Source: Brevundimonas sp. (lineage in GTDB: Bacteria; Pseudomonadota; Alphaproteobacteria; Caulobacterales; Caulobacteraceae). Taken from it: a DNA stretch of 64,000 bases. This document shows, one piece after another, positions 1-9,640 of the stretch. Numbering within the stretch: the stretch's first letter is position 1; each line of letters begins with the position of its first letter. The notes under the pieces were generated by a model. That model was not told the origin of the DNA and made no database searches. It saw nothing but the letters and a program-made list of their open reading frames with translations. The stretch is from the NCBI RefSeq assembly GCF_016742135.1, contig NZ_JACVCG010000002.1, forward strand, positions 558,001-622,000. Direction: 5' to 3'. The position numbers and the translations under genes were made by a program.

Positions 1-795
1 CATGGCCGCCGCGACCCCGCCGACCCGGGGGCCCAGCCGTTCGACCAGCCGCTCGGCCAGTCCAAATCGGAACTGGTTGACCGCCATCCGGATACGCAGG
101 GAGCGTGGTGGCGGCGGCAGGTCGATCCAACGGGTCTGGCCCAGTTCGAAGCCCACCCCGCCCATGCTCTGGAACCAGGCCGTACGGCCGAAGTCGTAGG
201 CCCCGGGCGCGGCCGGCCCCGGCGGCGGGTTGAGAATGGCGAACACGCTGACCGCGTCGCCCGGCCGGGGAGTCTCGCCGCGCACCGTGACGCGCAGCCG
301 CATCGGGGTGTGGTCGGGCGCCAGTCCTTGCACTCGAACCGGTGCCATGATGATCCGCGCGCCCCGCGTGCCCGGGCTGTCGACATCCAGCACCCAGCCT
401 TCGACCACCACAGGATCACCTGTCGCCGGGGCGATGGGCGCGGCGACATTGTCCGACCGCATCTTGGTCACCGACAGACCGGCACAGAGGCAGGTCAGCA
501 GCATCAGCGGGACGGTGACGGCACGCCCGAAGCCCTGTCGCCGTGCTCCGGCCCACAGACCCGCGCTGACCAGCGCCGCCAGCAGCAGGGGCCACAGCGG
601 CGGCTCGGCCTTCAGCACAAAATAGAGACCGCACCCGCCCCCGAACGCCACAGGGGCCCACAGGCGCCAGCGGTCGGTCTGGGCCAGAAGGGCCGCGCGC
701 GCGCCCTCGACGACCCGCCCGGCAAATCGCCTTGCGAGGCTGGGCAGAGGCCCCTCAGGCGCTATAAGGGCGGCCTCGTCCTGAACCTTGGCCAA
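1..795 (-). CDS. comEC: ComEC/Rec2 competence protein, N-terminal part (runs off the window)
   Basis: ComEC forms the inner-membrane channel for single-stranded DNA in natural transformation. Only 265 codons are present; the 3' end lies beyond base 1. Reading on the minus strand from a TTG at 795 gives a charged N-terminus, two hydrophobic segments (about residues 45-60 and 65-100) and then a soluble region of the type found in the N-terminal DUF4131 domain, with GDPVVVEGWV and a PGAYDFGRTAWFQ motif typical of ComEC. A purine-rich GGGGAACGGGA sits just before the TTG, which supports that start. No ATG is available nearby. The gene diverges from gltX with only 11 bases between the start codons. 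The channel and metallo-beta-lactamase domains cannot be judged here. Confidence 0.85.
   Translation of the reverse strand, partial: MAKVQDEAALIAPEGPLPSLARRFAGRVVEGARAALLAQTDRWRLWAPVAFGGGCGLYFVLKAEPPLWPLLLAALVSAGLWAGARRQGFGRAVTVPLMLLTCLCAGLSVTKMRSDNVAAPIAPATGDPVVVEGWVLDVDSPGTRGARIIMAPVRVQGLAPDHTPMRLRVTVRGETPRPGDAVSVFAILNPPPGPAAPGAYDFGRTAWFQSMGGVGFELGQTRWIDLPPPPRSLRIRMAVNQFRFGLAERLVERLGPRVGGVAAAM
762..768 (+). promoter_or_regulatory. Candidate -10 element for gltX
   Basis: GCTATAA at this position resembles the Caulobacter housekeeping -10 (GCTANAWC) and lies about 40 bases upstream of the gltX TTG, inside the comEC coding region. No convincing -35 is seen at the expected distance, so this is a weak call. 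Confidence 0.3.
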
Positions 796-806
796 TCCCG
801 TTCCCC

Positions 807-2201
807 TTGACCGATCCCCACGCCCCCACTGACGTCGTCACGCGCTTTGCTCCCTCTCCCACGGGATACCTGCATATTGGGGGTGCAAGAACGGCGCTTT
901 TCAACTGGCTTTTTGCGCGTCACCATGGCGGACGCTTCCTGATCCGGGTCGAGGACACCGACCGCGAGCGCTCGACCGAGGCGGCGGTGAAGGCGATTTT
1001 CGACGGGCTGGACTGGCTGGGCCTGACCGCCGACGCCTCGCCCGTCTTTCAGCACGCCCGCGCCGACCGCCACCGCGAGGTTGTCGAGGTTCTGGTAGAG
1101 ACTGGCCATGCCTATCGCGACTGGACCTCTACCGAAGAGACCGGTCGCCTGCGCGACGAGGCCAAGGCCGAAAAGCGCGCCTTTGTCTCGCCCTGGCGTG
1201 ATCGCGACCCGTCCGAAGGCGACCCGGACCAGCCGCATGTAGTCCGTTTTCGGCGTCCGCTGGGTCAAAGCGTGGAGATCGCGGACGCCGTTCAGGGCAC
1301 GGTTCGCTGGCGTGCCGAGGATCTGGACGACCTCGTCCTGCTGCGTTCTGACGGAAATCCGACCTATAATCTGGCGGTTGTTGCCGACGACCATGACATG
1401 GGCGTGACCCATGTGATCCGGGGGGATGACCATCTGAACAATGCCGCGCGTCAGGCCCTGATCTATGACGCCCTCGGCTGGACCCGCCCGGTGTTCGCTC
1501 ACATCCCCCTGATCCACGGCCCCGATGGCGCCAAACTGTCCAAGCGCCACGGCGCCCAGGCGGTGCACGAATATGCCGACATGGGCTACCTCCCTGAGGC
1601 CATGCGCAACTATCTGGCCCGCCTCGGCTGGGCCCATGGCGACGACGAGCTGTTCGATGACGCACAAGCAATTGAATGGTTTACGCTTTCCGGGATCAAC
1701 AAGGCTCCGGCACGGCTGGACTTCGCCAAGCTGGCGCACGTCAATGCCCACTGGATCCGGCAGGCAGATGTCACCCGCTTGGTCGATCTGGTGGCGCGGG
1801 CCGAGGATGAGAAGGCCGCCCTCGTCAGGGTCATTCCGCATATCCAGGACCGGGCCACGACCCTGATTGAACTGCGCGACCAGGCGGCCTTCGCGCTCGC
1901 CCGCCGCCCGATCCGCATTTCGGAAAAGGCGGCCGGTCAGCTGACGCCCGAGGCGACCGAACGTCTCGCGAGGCTAATCCCCGGGCTGCGCGATCAGGTT
2001 GATTGGACGGTCGAGGCGCTTGATTCGACGCTGAAAACCTTTGCCGAGAGCGAGGGCGTCGGCTTTGGCAAGATCGGCCCGCCACTACGCGCGGCCTTGA
2101 CGGGGGGGGCAGCCTCTCCCGATATCGCACGCACCCTGGCCTCATTATCGCGGGAAGACGCCCTCGGTCGCTTGGATGATGCGCTGCAACATACTAAGTG
2201 A
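807..2201 (+). CDS. gltX: Glutamyl-tRNA synthetase
   Basis: Class I aminoacyl-tRNA synthetase that charges tRNA-Glu (and in many alphaproteobacteria tRNA-Gln, later amidated by GatCAB). Length 464 aa, normal for the family. The nucleotide-binding HIGH-type motif is HIGG at residues 23-26 after RFAPSPTGYL, and the KMSKS-type motif is KLSKR at 243-247. The C-terminal anticodon-binding domain is alpha-helical. The start is TTG: an in-frame stop at 765-767 and the lack of any ATG or GTG between it and the conserved N-terminus leave no other choice. There is no obvious Shine-Dalgarno before it. gltA follows in the same direction. Many alphaproteobacteria have a second gltX; this window cannot show which copy charges which tRNA. 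Confidence 0.96.
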   Translation: MTDPHAPTDVVTRFAPSPTGYLHIGGARTALFNWLFARHHGGRFLIRVEDTDRERSTEAAVKAIFDGLDWLGLTADASPVFQHARADRHREVVEVLVETGHAYRDWTSTEETGRLRDEAKAEKRAFVSPWRDRDPSEGDPDQPHVVRFRRPLGQSVEIADAVQGTVRWRAEDLDDLVLLRSDGNPTYNLAVVADDHDMGVTHVIRGDDHLNNAARQALIYDALGWTRPVFAHIPLIHGPDGAKLSKRHGAQAVHEYADMGYLPEAMRNYLARLGWAHGDDELFDDAQAIEWFTLSGINKAPARLDFAKLAHVNAHWIRQADVTRLVDLVARAEDEKAALVRVIPHIQDRATTLIELRDQAAFALARRPIRISEKAAGQLTPEATERLARLIPGLRDQVDWTVEALDSTLKTFAESEGVGFGKIGPPLRAALTGGAASPDIARTLASLSREDALGRLDDALQHTK

Positions 2202-2286
2202 ACGGCCATAACTCATTTGCGGATCGCGACTCCTAGCGGTTCGCCCCGGTCGGGGGCACCCGGTCGGCATGCACACAGGGACGCAG

Positions 2287-3588
<1,302 letters not shown>

Positions 3589-3618
3589 CCGGACCCGCCT
3601 TTCGCGGAACCGTTCGAG

Positions 3619-3648
3619 AGGGCGCGGCACCGGTCGCGCCCTTTTCGT
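3619..3648 (+). terminator. Intrinsic terminator of gltA
   Basis: GGGCGCG (3620-3626) pairs with CGCGCCC (3635-3641) around an 8-base loop and is followed by TTTTCGTTT. It lies 30 bases after the gltA stop codon. Confidence 0.85.
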
Positions 3649-3685
3649 TTGCGTCTGTTCCTCCCGGGCTTTGGCCACGGAAAAG

Positions 3686-3704
3686 CCCGTGCTAGCCATA
3701 CGGG
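3686..3704. promoter_or_regulatory. Inverted repeat over a candidate promoter of the DUF305 gene
   Basis: CCCGT (3686-3690) and ACGGG (3700-3704) form a perfect inverted repeat with a 9-base centre. The centre contains GCTAGCC, a plausible -10 with TTGGCC about 16 bases upstream. The arrangement would suit a repressor or metalloregulator site, but five-base arms are short and the assignment is tentative. Confidence 0.3.
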
Positions 3705-3729
3705 ACCACTGTCCTGGGGAGTAAAGTCG

Positions 3730-6171
3730 TTGAAGAAATCCGATCCGTCGATCCGCAAGCTGCTCGGGGGCTCCGCTGCCCTGGGTGCCCTTCTGTTCGC
3801 CAGCAGCGCCTTTGCCCAGCAAGCTCCCCTTATCCAGCCGGGTGCGCCCGGACAGGCCAGCCGCACGCTGGAAGGCCGGGAAGCCGCCCGGATCGCCGAC
3901 AACCGCTATTCCGCGGACGACGTCGCCTTCATGCAGGGCATGATCCTGCACCATGGCCAGGCCGTCGAGATGTCGATGCTCGCGGCCCAGCGCACCAACA
4001 CCCCGGCCATTCTGGATCTTGCGGCGCGAATCCTGGCGTCGCAGGAGGACGAGATCGCCTTCATGCGTGGCTGGCTGACCGAGCGCGGCGAAATGGCGCC
4101 GATGCCGCAGCCGACGGGCGCCATGGACCACGCTGCCCACGGAGGGATGGACCACTCCACCCACGGCGGCATGGATCATTCCGCCCACGGCGGTCATGTC
4201 GGCATGCCGGGAATGGCCACCCCCGAGCAGGTGGCCCGACTGACGGCGGCCCGGGGACCCGAATTCGACCGCCTGTTCCTCGAGCTGATGATCCCGCATC
4301 ACGAGGGCGCCCTGATCATGGTGTCCCAGCTGCTGGCCCGGTCGGGCTCGGCCTACGACCCCATCCTGTTCCGCTTCGTCAATGACATCGCCAATGAACA
4401 GCAGGCCGAGATCAACCGCATGACGGGCATGATCCGGTCGGCCTCGCCCGATCCCCGCACAAATCTGCGGGCCGGGTTCCGTGACGCCGAAGAAGCGGCG
4501 CTCAACATGCAGTTGATCGCCAGCCTGCCGAAGCCGACCGGCTTCTTCGATCCCAGCAACCCCGAGGGGCTGCCGCCGCGCGTCGGGGACGAAACCGGGC
4601 GTCGTGCCCCCTTCCTCAGCTTCTCGAACACCGACATGGCCTTCCAGGGGGACCTGCTGGCGGTGGGCAATTACCACGGGATCAACCTGTACCGCCTGAC
4701 CGACGCGCCGGAGCCGCAGCTGATCAGCTCGATCGTCTGCCCGGGCGGACAGGGCGATGTGTCGATCTACGGCAACCTGATGCTGATGTCGGTCGAGTCG
4801 ACCAACGGTCGTGTCGACTGTGGACGCGAGGGTGTGGGACCTGACCCCAGCCCGGACCGCTTCCGGGGCCTGCGCATCTTCGACATTTCCGATCCGGTGC
4901 GCCCGGTCCAGGTCGGTCAGGTGCAGACCTGTCGCGGTTCACACACCCACACGGTGGTAGCCTCGGACGAGCGCCACCTGATCGTCTACAACTCGGGCAC
5001 CGCCAGTGTGCGCGACGAGCGCGAACTGGCCGGCTGCGTCGTCGGCCAGCCGGGCGACGAACGCACGGCCCTGTTCCGTGTCGACGTCATCGAGATTCCG
5101 TTGGCCGACCCGTCCCGGTCGCGCATCATCGACAGCCCCGCCGTCTTTATGGATGAGGAAACGGGCGAGATTGCTGGCCTGTGGCGCGGCGGGGACCATG
5201 GTGAGGGAACGCAGACCACCCGGCAGACGGATCACTGTCACGACATCACCATTTTCCCGACCCGCAGCATCGCGGCGGGCGCCTGCTCCGGCAACGGTGT
5301 GCTGTTCGATGTATCCAACCCGCGGGCGCCGCGGCGTATCGATGCCGTGGTCGACGAGGGCTTTGCCTACTGGCATTCGGCGACCTTCAACAATGACGCG
5401 ACGAAGGTGGTGTTCACCGACGAGTGGGGCGGTGGCGGGCGTCCGCGCTGCCGCGTGCAGGATCCCATGACCTGGGGCGCCAACGCCATCTATGACATCG
5501 TCGACGGCAAGATGGAGTTCCGGGGCTATTACAAGCTGCCGGCCGCCCAGACCGAGCTCGAGAACTGCGTCGCGCACAACGGCTCGCTGATCCCGGTGCC
5601 CGGACGTGATCTGTTCGTCCAGGCCTGGTACCAGGGCGGGCTGTCGATCAGCGACTTCACTGATTCCTCGAATGCATTCGAGATCGCCTATTTTGACCGG
5701 GGTCCGGTCAACGCCGAGCGCCAGGGTTCGGGCGGCTACTGGTCGGTCTACTGGTACAACGGCCGGGTCTATGGCTCGGAAATCGGACGCGGCCTGGACG
5801 TCTTCACCCTGACGCCCAGCGAGCATCTGACGGCGAACGAGATCGCGGCCGCCGCCATGGCGGACGAAGGCGGCACGGTCAATCCGCAGCAGCAATACCC
5901 CGTCACCTGGCCGGCCCACCCGGTCGTGGGTCGCGCCTATCTGGACCAGTTCGCCCGCGACGGCGGTCTGGACACCGGGCTGGCCGGCCGCGTCGCGGCG
6001 GCTCTGGATCGGGCAGAACCACTCGTGGAGGGCAATCGCAAGGATCCCGCCCTCGCCCGCGATCTGCTGGCTCTCGCCGGCGAAATCGACCCCTCCGGCC
6101 GTGATCAGGCCGGCAAGCGTCGGGCCGGTCTGCGCGACACCCTGACGGGTATCGCGGCGCTCATCGGCTGA
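3730..6171 (+). CDS. Exported DUF305 and LVIVD-repeat protein with Met/His-rich insert
   Basis: About 813 aa. The N-terminus has a lysine pair, a hydrophobic stretch and SSAFAQQ, a signal peptide for the periplasm. Residues about 50-235 are a DUF305 domain with its two paired-histidine motifs, His74-His75 (MILHHGQAVEM) and His190-His191 (MIPHHEGALIM). Between them lies a repeat of MDHxxHGG units (about 132-162), which looks like a soft-metal ligand array. The rest (about 240-740) carries LVIVD-type beta-propeller repeats with GDVSIYGNLMLMS, GLRIFDISDP and VLFDVSNPRAPR. DUF305 proteins such as cyanobacterial CopM bind copper, so copper handling is a reasonable inference for this one. The TTG start at 3730 is chosen because GGGGAGTAA precedes it; an in-frame ATG at 3649 would add residues before the signal peptide and overlaps the terminator. 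The 3' end overlaps the next, convergent gene by 11 bases. Confidence 0.8.
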   Translation: MKKSDPSIRKLLGGSAALGALLFASSAFAQQAPLIQPGAPGQASRTLEGREAARIADNRYSADDVAFMQGMILHHGQAVEMSMLAAQRTNTPAILDLAARILASQEDEIAFMRGWLTERGEMAPMPQPTGAMDHAAHGGMDHSTHGGMDHSAHGGHVGMPGMATPEQVARLTAARGPEFDRLFLELMIPHHEGALIMVSQLLARSGSAYDPILFRFVNDIANEQQAEINRMTGMIRSASPDPRTNLRAGFRDAEEAALNMQLIASLPKPTGFFDPSNPEGLPPRVGDETGRRAPFLSFSNTDMAFQGDLLAVGNYHGINLYRLTDAPEPQLISSIVCPGGQGDVSIYGNLMLMSVESTNGRVDCGREGVGPDPSPDRFRGLRIFDISDPVRPVQVGQVQTCRGSHTHTVVASDERHLIVYNSGTASVRDERELAGCVVGQPGDERTALFRVDVIEIPLADPSRSRIIDSPAVFMDEETGEIAGLWRGGDHGEGTQTTRQTDHCHDITIFPTRSIAAGACSGNGVLFDVSNPRAPRRIDAVVDEGFAYWHSATFNNDATKVVFTDEWGGGGRPRCRVQDPMTWGANAIYDIVDGKMEFRGYYKLPAAQTELENCVAHNGSLIPVPGRDLFVQAWYQGGLSISDFTDSSNAFEIAYFDRGPVNAERQGSGGYWSVYWYNGRVYGSEIGRGLDVFTLTPSEHLTANEIAAAAMADEGGTVNPQQQYPVTWPAHPVVGRAYLDQFARDGGLDTGLAGRVAAALDRAEPLVEGNRKDPALARDLLALAGEIDPSGRDQAGKRRAGLRDTLTGIAALIG

Positions 6172-6439
6172 AGCCGCGATACAGGAGGGCCCCCGTGTCC
6201 GGATCCTCGGCCGTGATCACCTCGGCCGAGGACAGGGCGGACACGGGCGCGGCCGGCACCCGGGGCGACAGGTTGAGCGTCAGGTGTTCCCACTCGGCCG
6301 CATAGTCCATGCCCCAGGCGCAGTTCAAGGCCAGAACGTCCCGACCACCGCTGAGGCGCAGTCGGGTCGGACGTCCTCGACGTTGCCCCAGCAAACGCAC
6401 CAGGCCGGCCCCCTGCCCCGGCAGGATCAGATCAACCAT
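6161..6439 (-). CDS. Small protein of unknown function
   Basis: 92 aa, not recognised. It begins MVDLILPGQGAG and ends GALLYRGFSR; no signal peptide or membrane segment. The motif DPDTGALLYRG and the mostly hydrophilic sequence suggest a small beta-rich soluble protein, but that is a guess. The start at 6439 has GCGAGGAATG upstream, a usable ribosome binding site. A longer reading frame continues upstream to 6631 but would run into the divergent regulator gene, so I use the shorter form. Convergent with the DUF305 gene and divergent from the winged-helix regulator. Confidence 0.5.
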   Translation of the reverse strand: MVDLILPGQGAGLVRLLGQRRGRPTRLRLSGGRDVLALNCAWGMDYAAEWEHLTLNLSPRVPAAPVSALSSAEVITAEDPDTGALLYRGFSR

Positions 6440-6533
6440 GATATCATTCCTCGCATTGCCTTTGCGCCCGCCTTGGTGGACGCTCGCACTGTGAGGTCGC
6501 CGCGCCTGAGCGGCATGAGCGACGGCTGAGGAA

Positions 6534-7637
6534 TTGCTGAAATTGACGCCAGACGGCCTTCGCTTCGGTGCCTTCACCCTTGATCCCACGAACCGGCGGC
6601 TGACGCGGGACGGAGCGGTCGTCGACATCAATGGCCGCTATCTGGACGCCCTGATCCTGATGGTCGGGCGGCCGGGCCAGCTGGTGACCAAGGACCAGTT
6701 TCTGGACGAGGTCTGGCGCGGAGTGCCGGTCACGGACGAGGCCCTGACCCAGTGCATCCGCGCACTCCGGAAACAGCTGGGCGACACTGCGGGCCGGCCG
6801 CGATTCATCGAAACGGTCCCCAAGCACGGCTATCGCTTCATTGCCCCTGTGTCAGCGGTCGAGACGGAGCAGGCCGAGCCGCGACCGCCGGTCTCTGCTG
6901 CTGAGCTGCTCGCCGCTGACGCTCCCTATGACCTCAAGCGGACCCTGCTGCTGGGCGGCGCGGGCGTCCTGGGCGGTGGCCTGGCCGGGGTGATCGGCGG
7001 GCTGATCTATGGGCTGATTGCGGTCGCCCATCCGCTGCAGCCAGGCATGGGGTCGGGGTCGATCCTGCTGGTGCTGGTGTGGCTGACCACCCTGGTGGCC
7101 CTGATGGGCGGGGCGGCGGTCGGCATCGGCATGGCGGCCACCGGCCTCGGACGACGCCGGCCCGGCCCCTGGATCATCTTCGGCGGCGCGCTGGGTGGCA
7201 TGACCGTGGGCGGGGCGGTCAAGCTGCTGGGGCTGGATGCCTTCAACCTGCTGATCGGACGCTCGCCGGGCGACATCACGGGGGGCATGGAGGGCTTTAT
7301 TCTGGGCGGCGCCATCGGTCTGGGGTTATGGCTGGGCGCGCGCGGGCGTGATCCCCTGCCCCTTCGGCGCTGCATGATCACGGCCGGAGTGGCGGCGGCG
7401 CTGGCGGGCATGGCCATTCCGCTGTTCGGCGGCCGGCTGATGGGCGGTAGCCTTGACCTGCTGGCCAGGACATTCCCGGAGTCGCAACTGCAGCTGGGCA
7501 TGATCGGAAGCTGGTTCGGCGAGACCGGCTTCGGCCCGATCGCCCAGAGCGTCACCGGCGGCCTCGAAGGCCTGCTGTTCGCCCCCTGTCTGGTCGGCGC
7601 CATGATCCTTGCGCGACGGGGGATGCAGGCCGATTAG
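6534..7637 (+). CDS. CadC/ToxR-like winged-helix regulator with polytopic membrane domain
   Basis: 367 aa. Residues about 8-105 form an OmpR/PhoB-type winged helix (FGAFTLDPTNRRLTRDG, then TDEALTQCIRALRKQLGD and FIETVPKHGYRFIAPV), the DNA-binding domain of the CadC/ToxR class. After a short linker, residues about 135-365 contain roughly six Gly/Ala-rich hydrophobic segments. There is no receiver domain, so signalling would go directly through the membrane part. Most CadC-like proteins have one membrane helix and a periplasmic sensor; here the sensor seems to be the membrane domain itself. The start is uncertain: TTG at 6534 lies too close to GAGG, and TTG at 6543 is the alternative. Its stop overlaps that of convergent lpxB by three bases. 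Confidence 0.7.
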   Translation: MLKLTPDGLRFGAFTLDPTNRRLTRDGAVVDINGRYLDALILMVGRPGQLVTKDQFLDEVWRGVPVTDEALTQCIRALRKQLGDTAGRPRFIETVPKHGYRFIAPVSAVETEQAEPRPPVSAAELLAADAPYDLKRTLLLGGAGVLGGGLAGVIGGLIYGLIAVAHPLQPGMGSGSILLVLVWLTTLVALMGGAAVGIGMAATGLGRRRPGPWIIFGGALGGMTVGGAVKLLGLDAFNLLIGRSPGDITGGMEGFILGGAIGLGLWLGARGRDPLPLRRCMITAGVAAALAGMAIPLFGGRLMGGSLDLLARTFPESQLQLGMIGSWFGETGFGPIAQSVTGGLEGLLFAPCLVGAMILARRGMQAD

Positions 7638-8803
7638 CCGGCGGACCGGGCGGCGATCACCTCCAGCACGGCGTCGGCCGCAATCTCGGACGGATCGCGG
7701 CCTTCGCGGCCCATGAGGTCGAGGGCGGCGGTCTGGCGGAGGGACTGGCCCGCGCAGAGGGCGGGATCGTTCAGCAGGCGCTCGACGGCCGGGACCAGCT
7801 TGTCCGGCGTGGCATCCTTCTGGATGTATTCCGGCGCGATTTCCTCATCGGCGGCGTGATTGAACAGGGTCGCGTATTTGCCGGTGAAGAAGGGCCGCAT
7901 GATCGCATAGCTGAGCGGCTGGAAGCGGTAGGCGATGATCATGGGGGCGCCGGCCAGCGCCAGCTCGGTCGAAACGGTGCCGCTGGTGGCCAGCGCGACG
8001 GTCGCGGCCTTCATCGCGGCGTATTTGTCTACTTCCTCGACCAGATGGGCTTCAACGGGCCAGTTCGTGACCTGGGCGCGAACGCTAGCGGCCACGGTTC
8101 CGGCGACGACCACCGCAACCTGCAGGTCGGGCAGGGAGGCTTTCAGCCTGGCGACCGTCTCGGCGTAGACCGGGGTCATCAGACGGATCTCGGACGGACG
8201 GCTACCGGGCAGGACCAGCAGCAGCGGAGCATCGGGGGCGATGCCGCGCTCGGCCCGGAACGCCTCCGGATCGGCCGCCGACATGTCGACATGCAGCGCC
8301 TGTGAGCCCACGACGGTGGTCGGCAGGCCCTCGCGCTCGAACCATGGCGCATCGAACGCATAGAGCGCCAGCAGGTGATCGACAGCTGCCGCCAGCGTCT
8401 TCGCCCGGCCCGGACGCGACGCCCAGACCTGGGGCCCGACGTATTTGATCAAAGGCACCTCCGGCATGAGAGCCCGGACGGCCTCGGCCACGCGGATGGT
8501 GAAGCCCCAGCTATCGATCAGGACCACGGCATCGGGCCGCTCGCGCGCGGCCAGTTCCGCCGTGTCCGCCACGCGTCGCTTGACCAGGCCATAGGCCCTC
8601 AGACCCTCCAGCCAGCCGTGGATCGACAGGTCAGCGATGTCAAAGGGGCTGGCGATGCCCTCGGCGGCCATACGCGGCCCACCGATGCCGACGAGAGTCA
8701 GGTTGTCACCCAGCCGCGTCTTCAACGCCTGCGCCAGCCCGGCCCCCAAGGCATCGCCAGACGCCTCGGCGGCGACCAGCATGATCTTCAGGGGGCGGGT
8801 CAC
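7634..8803 (-). CDS. lpxB: Lipid-A-disaccharide synthase
   Basis: Family GT19 glycosyltransferase that joins UDP-2,3-diacylglucosamine and lipid X into the tetra-acyl disaccharide of lipid A, at the inner face of the inner membrane. 389 aa, usual length. Typical motifs: MLVAAEASGDALGAGL at the N-terminus, GIGGPRMAAEG, VLIDSWGFTIRV, YVGPQVWASRPGR and LPGSRPSEI, then SGTVSTELALAGAPMI. It is the last gene of the long envelope operon and its ATG overlaps the lpxI stop, so the two are translationally coupled. Confidence 0.96.
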   Translation of the reverse strand: MTRPLKIMLVAAEASGDALGAGLAQALKTRLGDNLTLVGIGGPRMAAEGIASPFDIADLSIHGWLEGLRAYGLVKRRVADTAELAARERPDAVVLIDSWGFTIRVAEAVRALMPEVPLIKYVGPQVWASRPGRAKTLAAAVDHLLALYAFDAPWFEREGLPTTVVGSQALHVDMSAADPEAFRAERGIAPDAPLLLVLPGSRPSEIRLMTPVYAETVARLKASLPDLQVAVVVAGTVAASVRAQVTNWPVEAHLVEEVDKYAAMKAATVALATSGTVSTELALAGAPMIIAYRFQPLSYAIMRPFFTGKYATLFNHAADEEIAPEYIQKDATPDKLVPAVERLLNDPALCAGQSLRQTAALDLMGREGRDPSEIAADAVLEVIAARSAG

Positions 8804-9639
8804 GAGGCTTCACCCCAGACGAACAGGCCCAGCCGGTCGGCCGTCTCGAGCATGGCAGCGCGGTCGATCAGGATCAGACGCCCGGCTTGCCCCCCCACCC
8901 CGGCAAGGCCAGCTTCGGCCGCCAGTTCGAGCGTGCGCACGCCCATGACCGGCATGTCGACGCGCAGGTCCTGGATGGGTTTGGGCGCCTTGCCGAGTGC
9001 GCCTTTCGGCTGTGCAGGGCTGCCTCGCAGGTCAGCGGGAAGACCCGCCACCCGGCGCAGCATGGCGTCGGTACCTTCCTGAGCCTCGACCGCCAGCACC
9101 AGGCCGTCACAAACGACCGCGCCCTGCCCGATATCGAGTTCGCCTGATTTTTCCGCGACGTGCAGCGCCTTCCTGAGGTCAGAAAGCTGCTCCGCTGTGG
9201 GATGAACGCGGCCCAGAGTGCCGACCGGCAGGCTGTCGCCGCCCAGAATGTCGTCGGCTCCCTCGACTCCGAACCCCTCGCTCTCGAAGATCGACAGGAT
9301 CTTGCGCAGCAGGGCGTCGTCACCCCTGGTCGCCGCAGCAATGATGCCCGGCAGCAGGGTCGCACCCTTGAGGTCGGGGCGCAGGGTCTTGAAGTCGGGG
9401 CGGCTGACGGTGCCCGCGAGGCAGACAACCTGACAGCCCGCCGACTTCATCTCGGACAGGATGCGGCCGATCTCGGCCATGCCGGCCTCGACGCCCGGAT
9501 AGCGAACCAGATGGGAATCCGCGAACCCGGCCAGACGGATGACGTGCAGGTCGCGTCCCTCGGCCTCACACCGGGCCGCGACCGCCAGCGGCAGGGCCCC
9601 GCCCCCGGCGATCAGGCCCAGCTTTCCCCGCGCGACCAT
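8800..9639 (-). CDS. lpxI: UDP-2,3-diacylglucosamine diphosphatase, LpxI type
   Basis: Hydrolyses UDP-2,3-diacylglucosamine to lipid X and UMP, the step done by LpxH in gammaproteobacteria. 279 aa with the DUF1009 layout: an N-terminal domain starting LGLIAGGGALPLAVA and a catalytic C-terminal domain with DLRVDMPVMGVRTLE. The family was defined with the Caulobacter crescentus enzyme, which lies between lpxA and lpxB as here. The start at 9639 has GAGGGTTGAG before it and lies one base from the lpxA stop; a longer frame to 9825 only runs into lpxA. Confidence 0.93.
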   Translation of the reverse strand: MVARGKLGLIAGGGALPLAVAARCEAEGRDLHVIRLAGFADSHLVRYPGVEAGMAEIGRILSEMKSAGCQVVCLAGTVSRPDFKTLRPDLKGATLLPGIIAAATRGDDALLRKILSIFESEGFGVEGADDILGGDSLPVGTLGRVHPTAEQLSDLRKALHVAEKSGELDIGQGAVVCDGLVLAVEAQEGTDAMLRRVAGLPADLRGSPAQPKGALGKAPKPIQDLRVDMPVMGVRTLELAAEAGLAGVGGQAGRLILIDRAAMLETADRLGLFVWGEAS

Positions 9640-9640
9640 C

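Noticed and set aside
6440..6631. Upstream extension of the small unknown gene to 6631
   Set aside because: It would overlap the regulator start on the other strand; the ribosome binding site at 6439 supports the shorter form.
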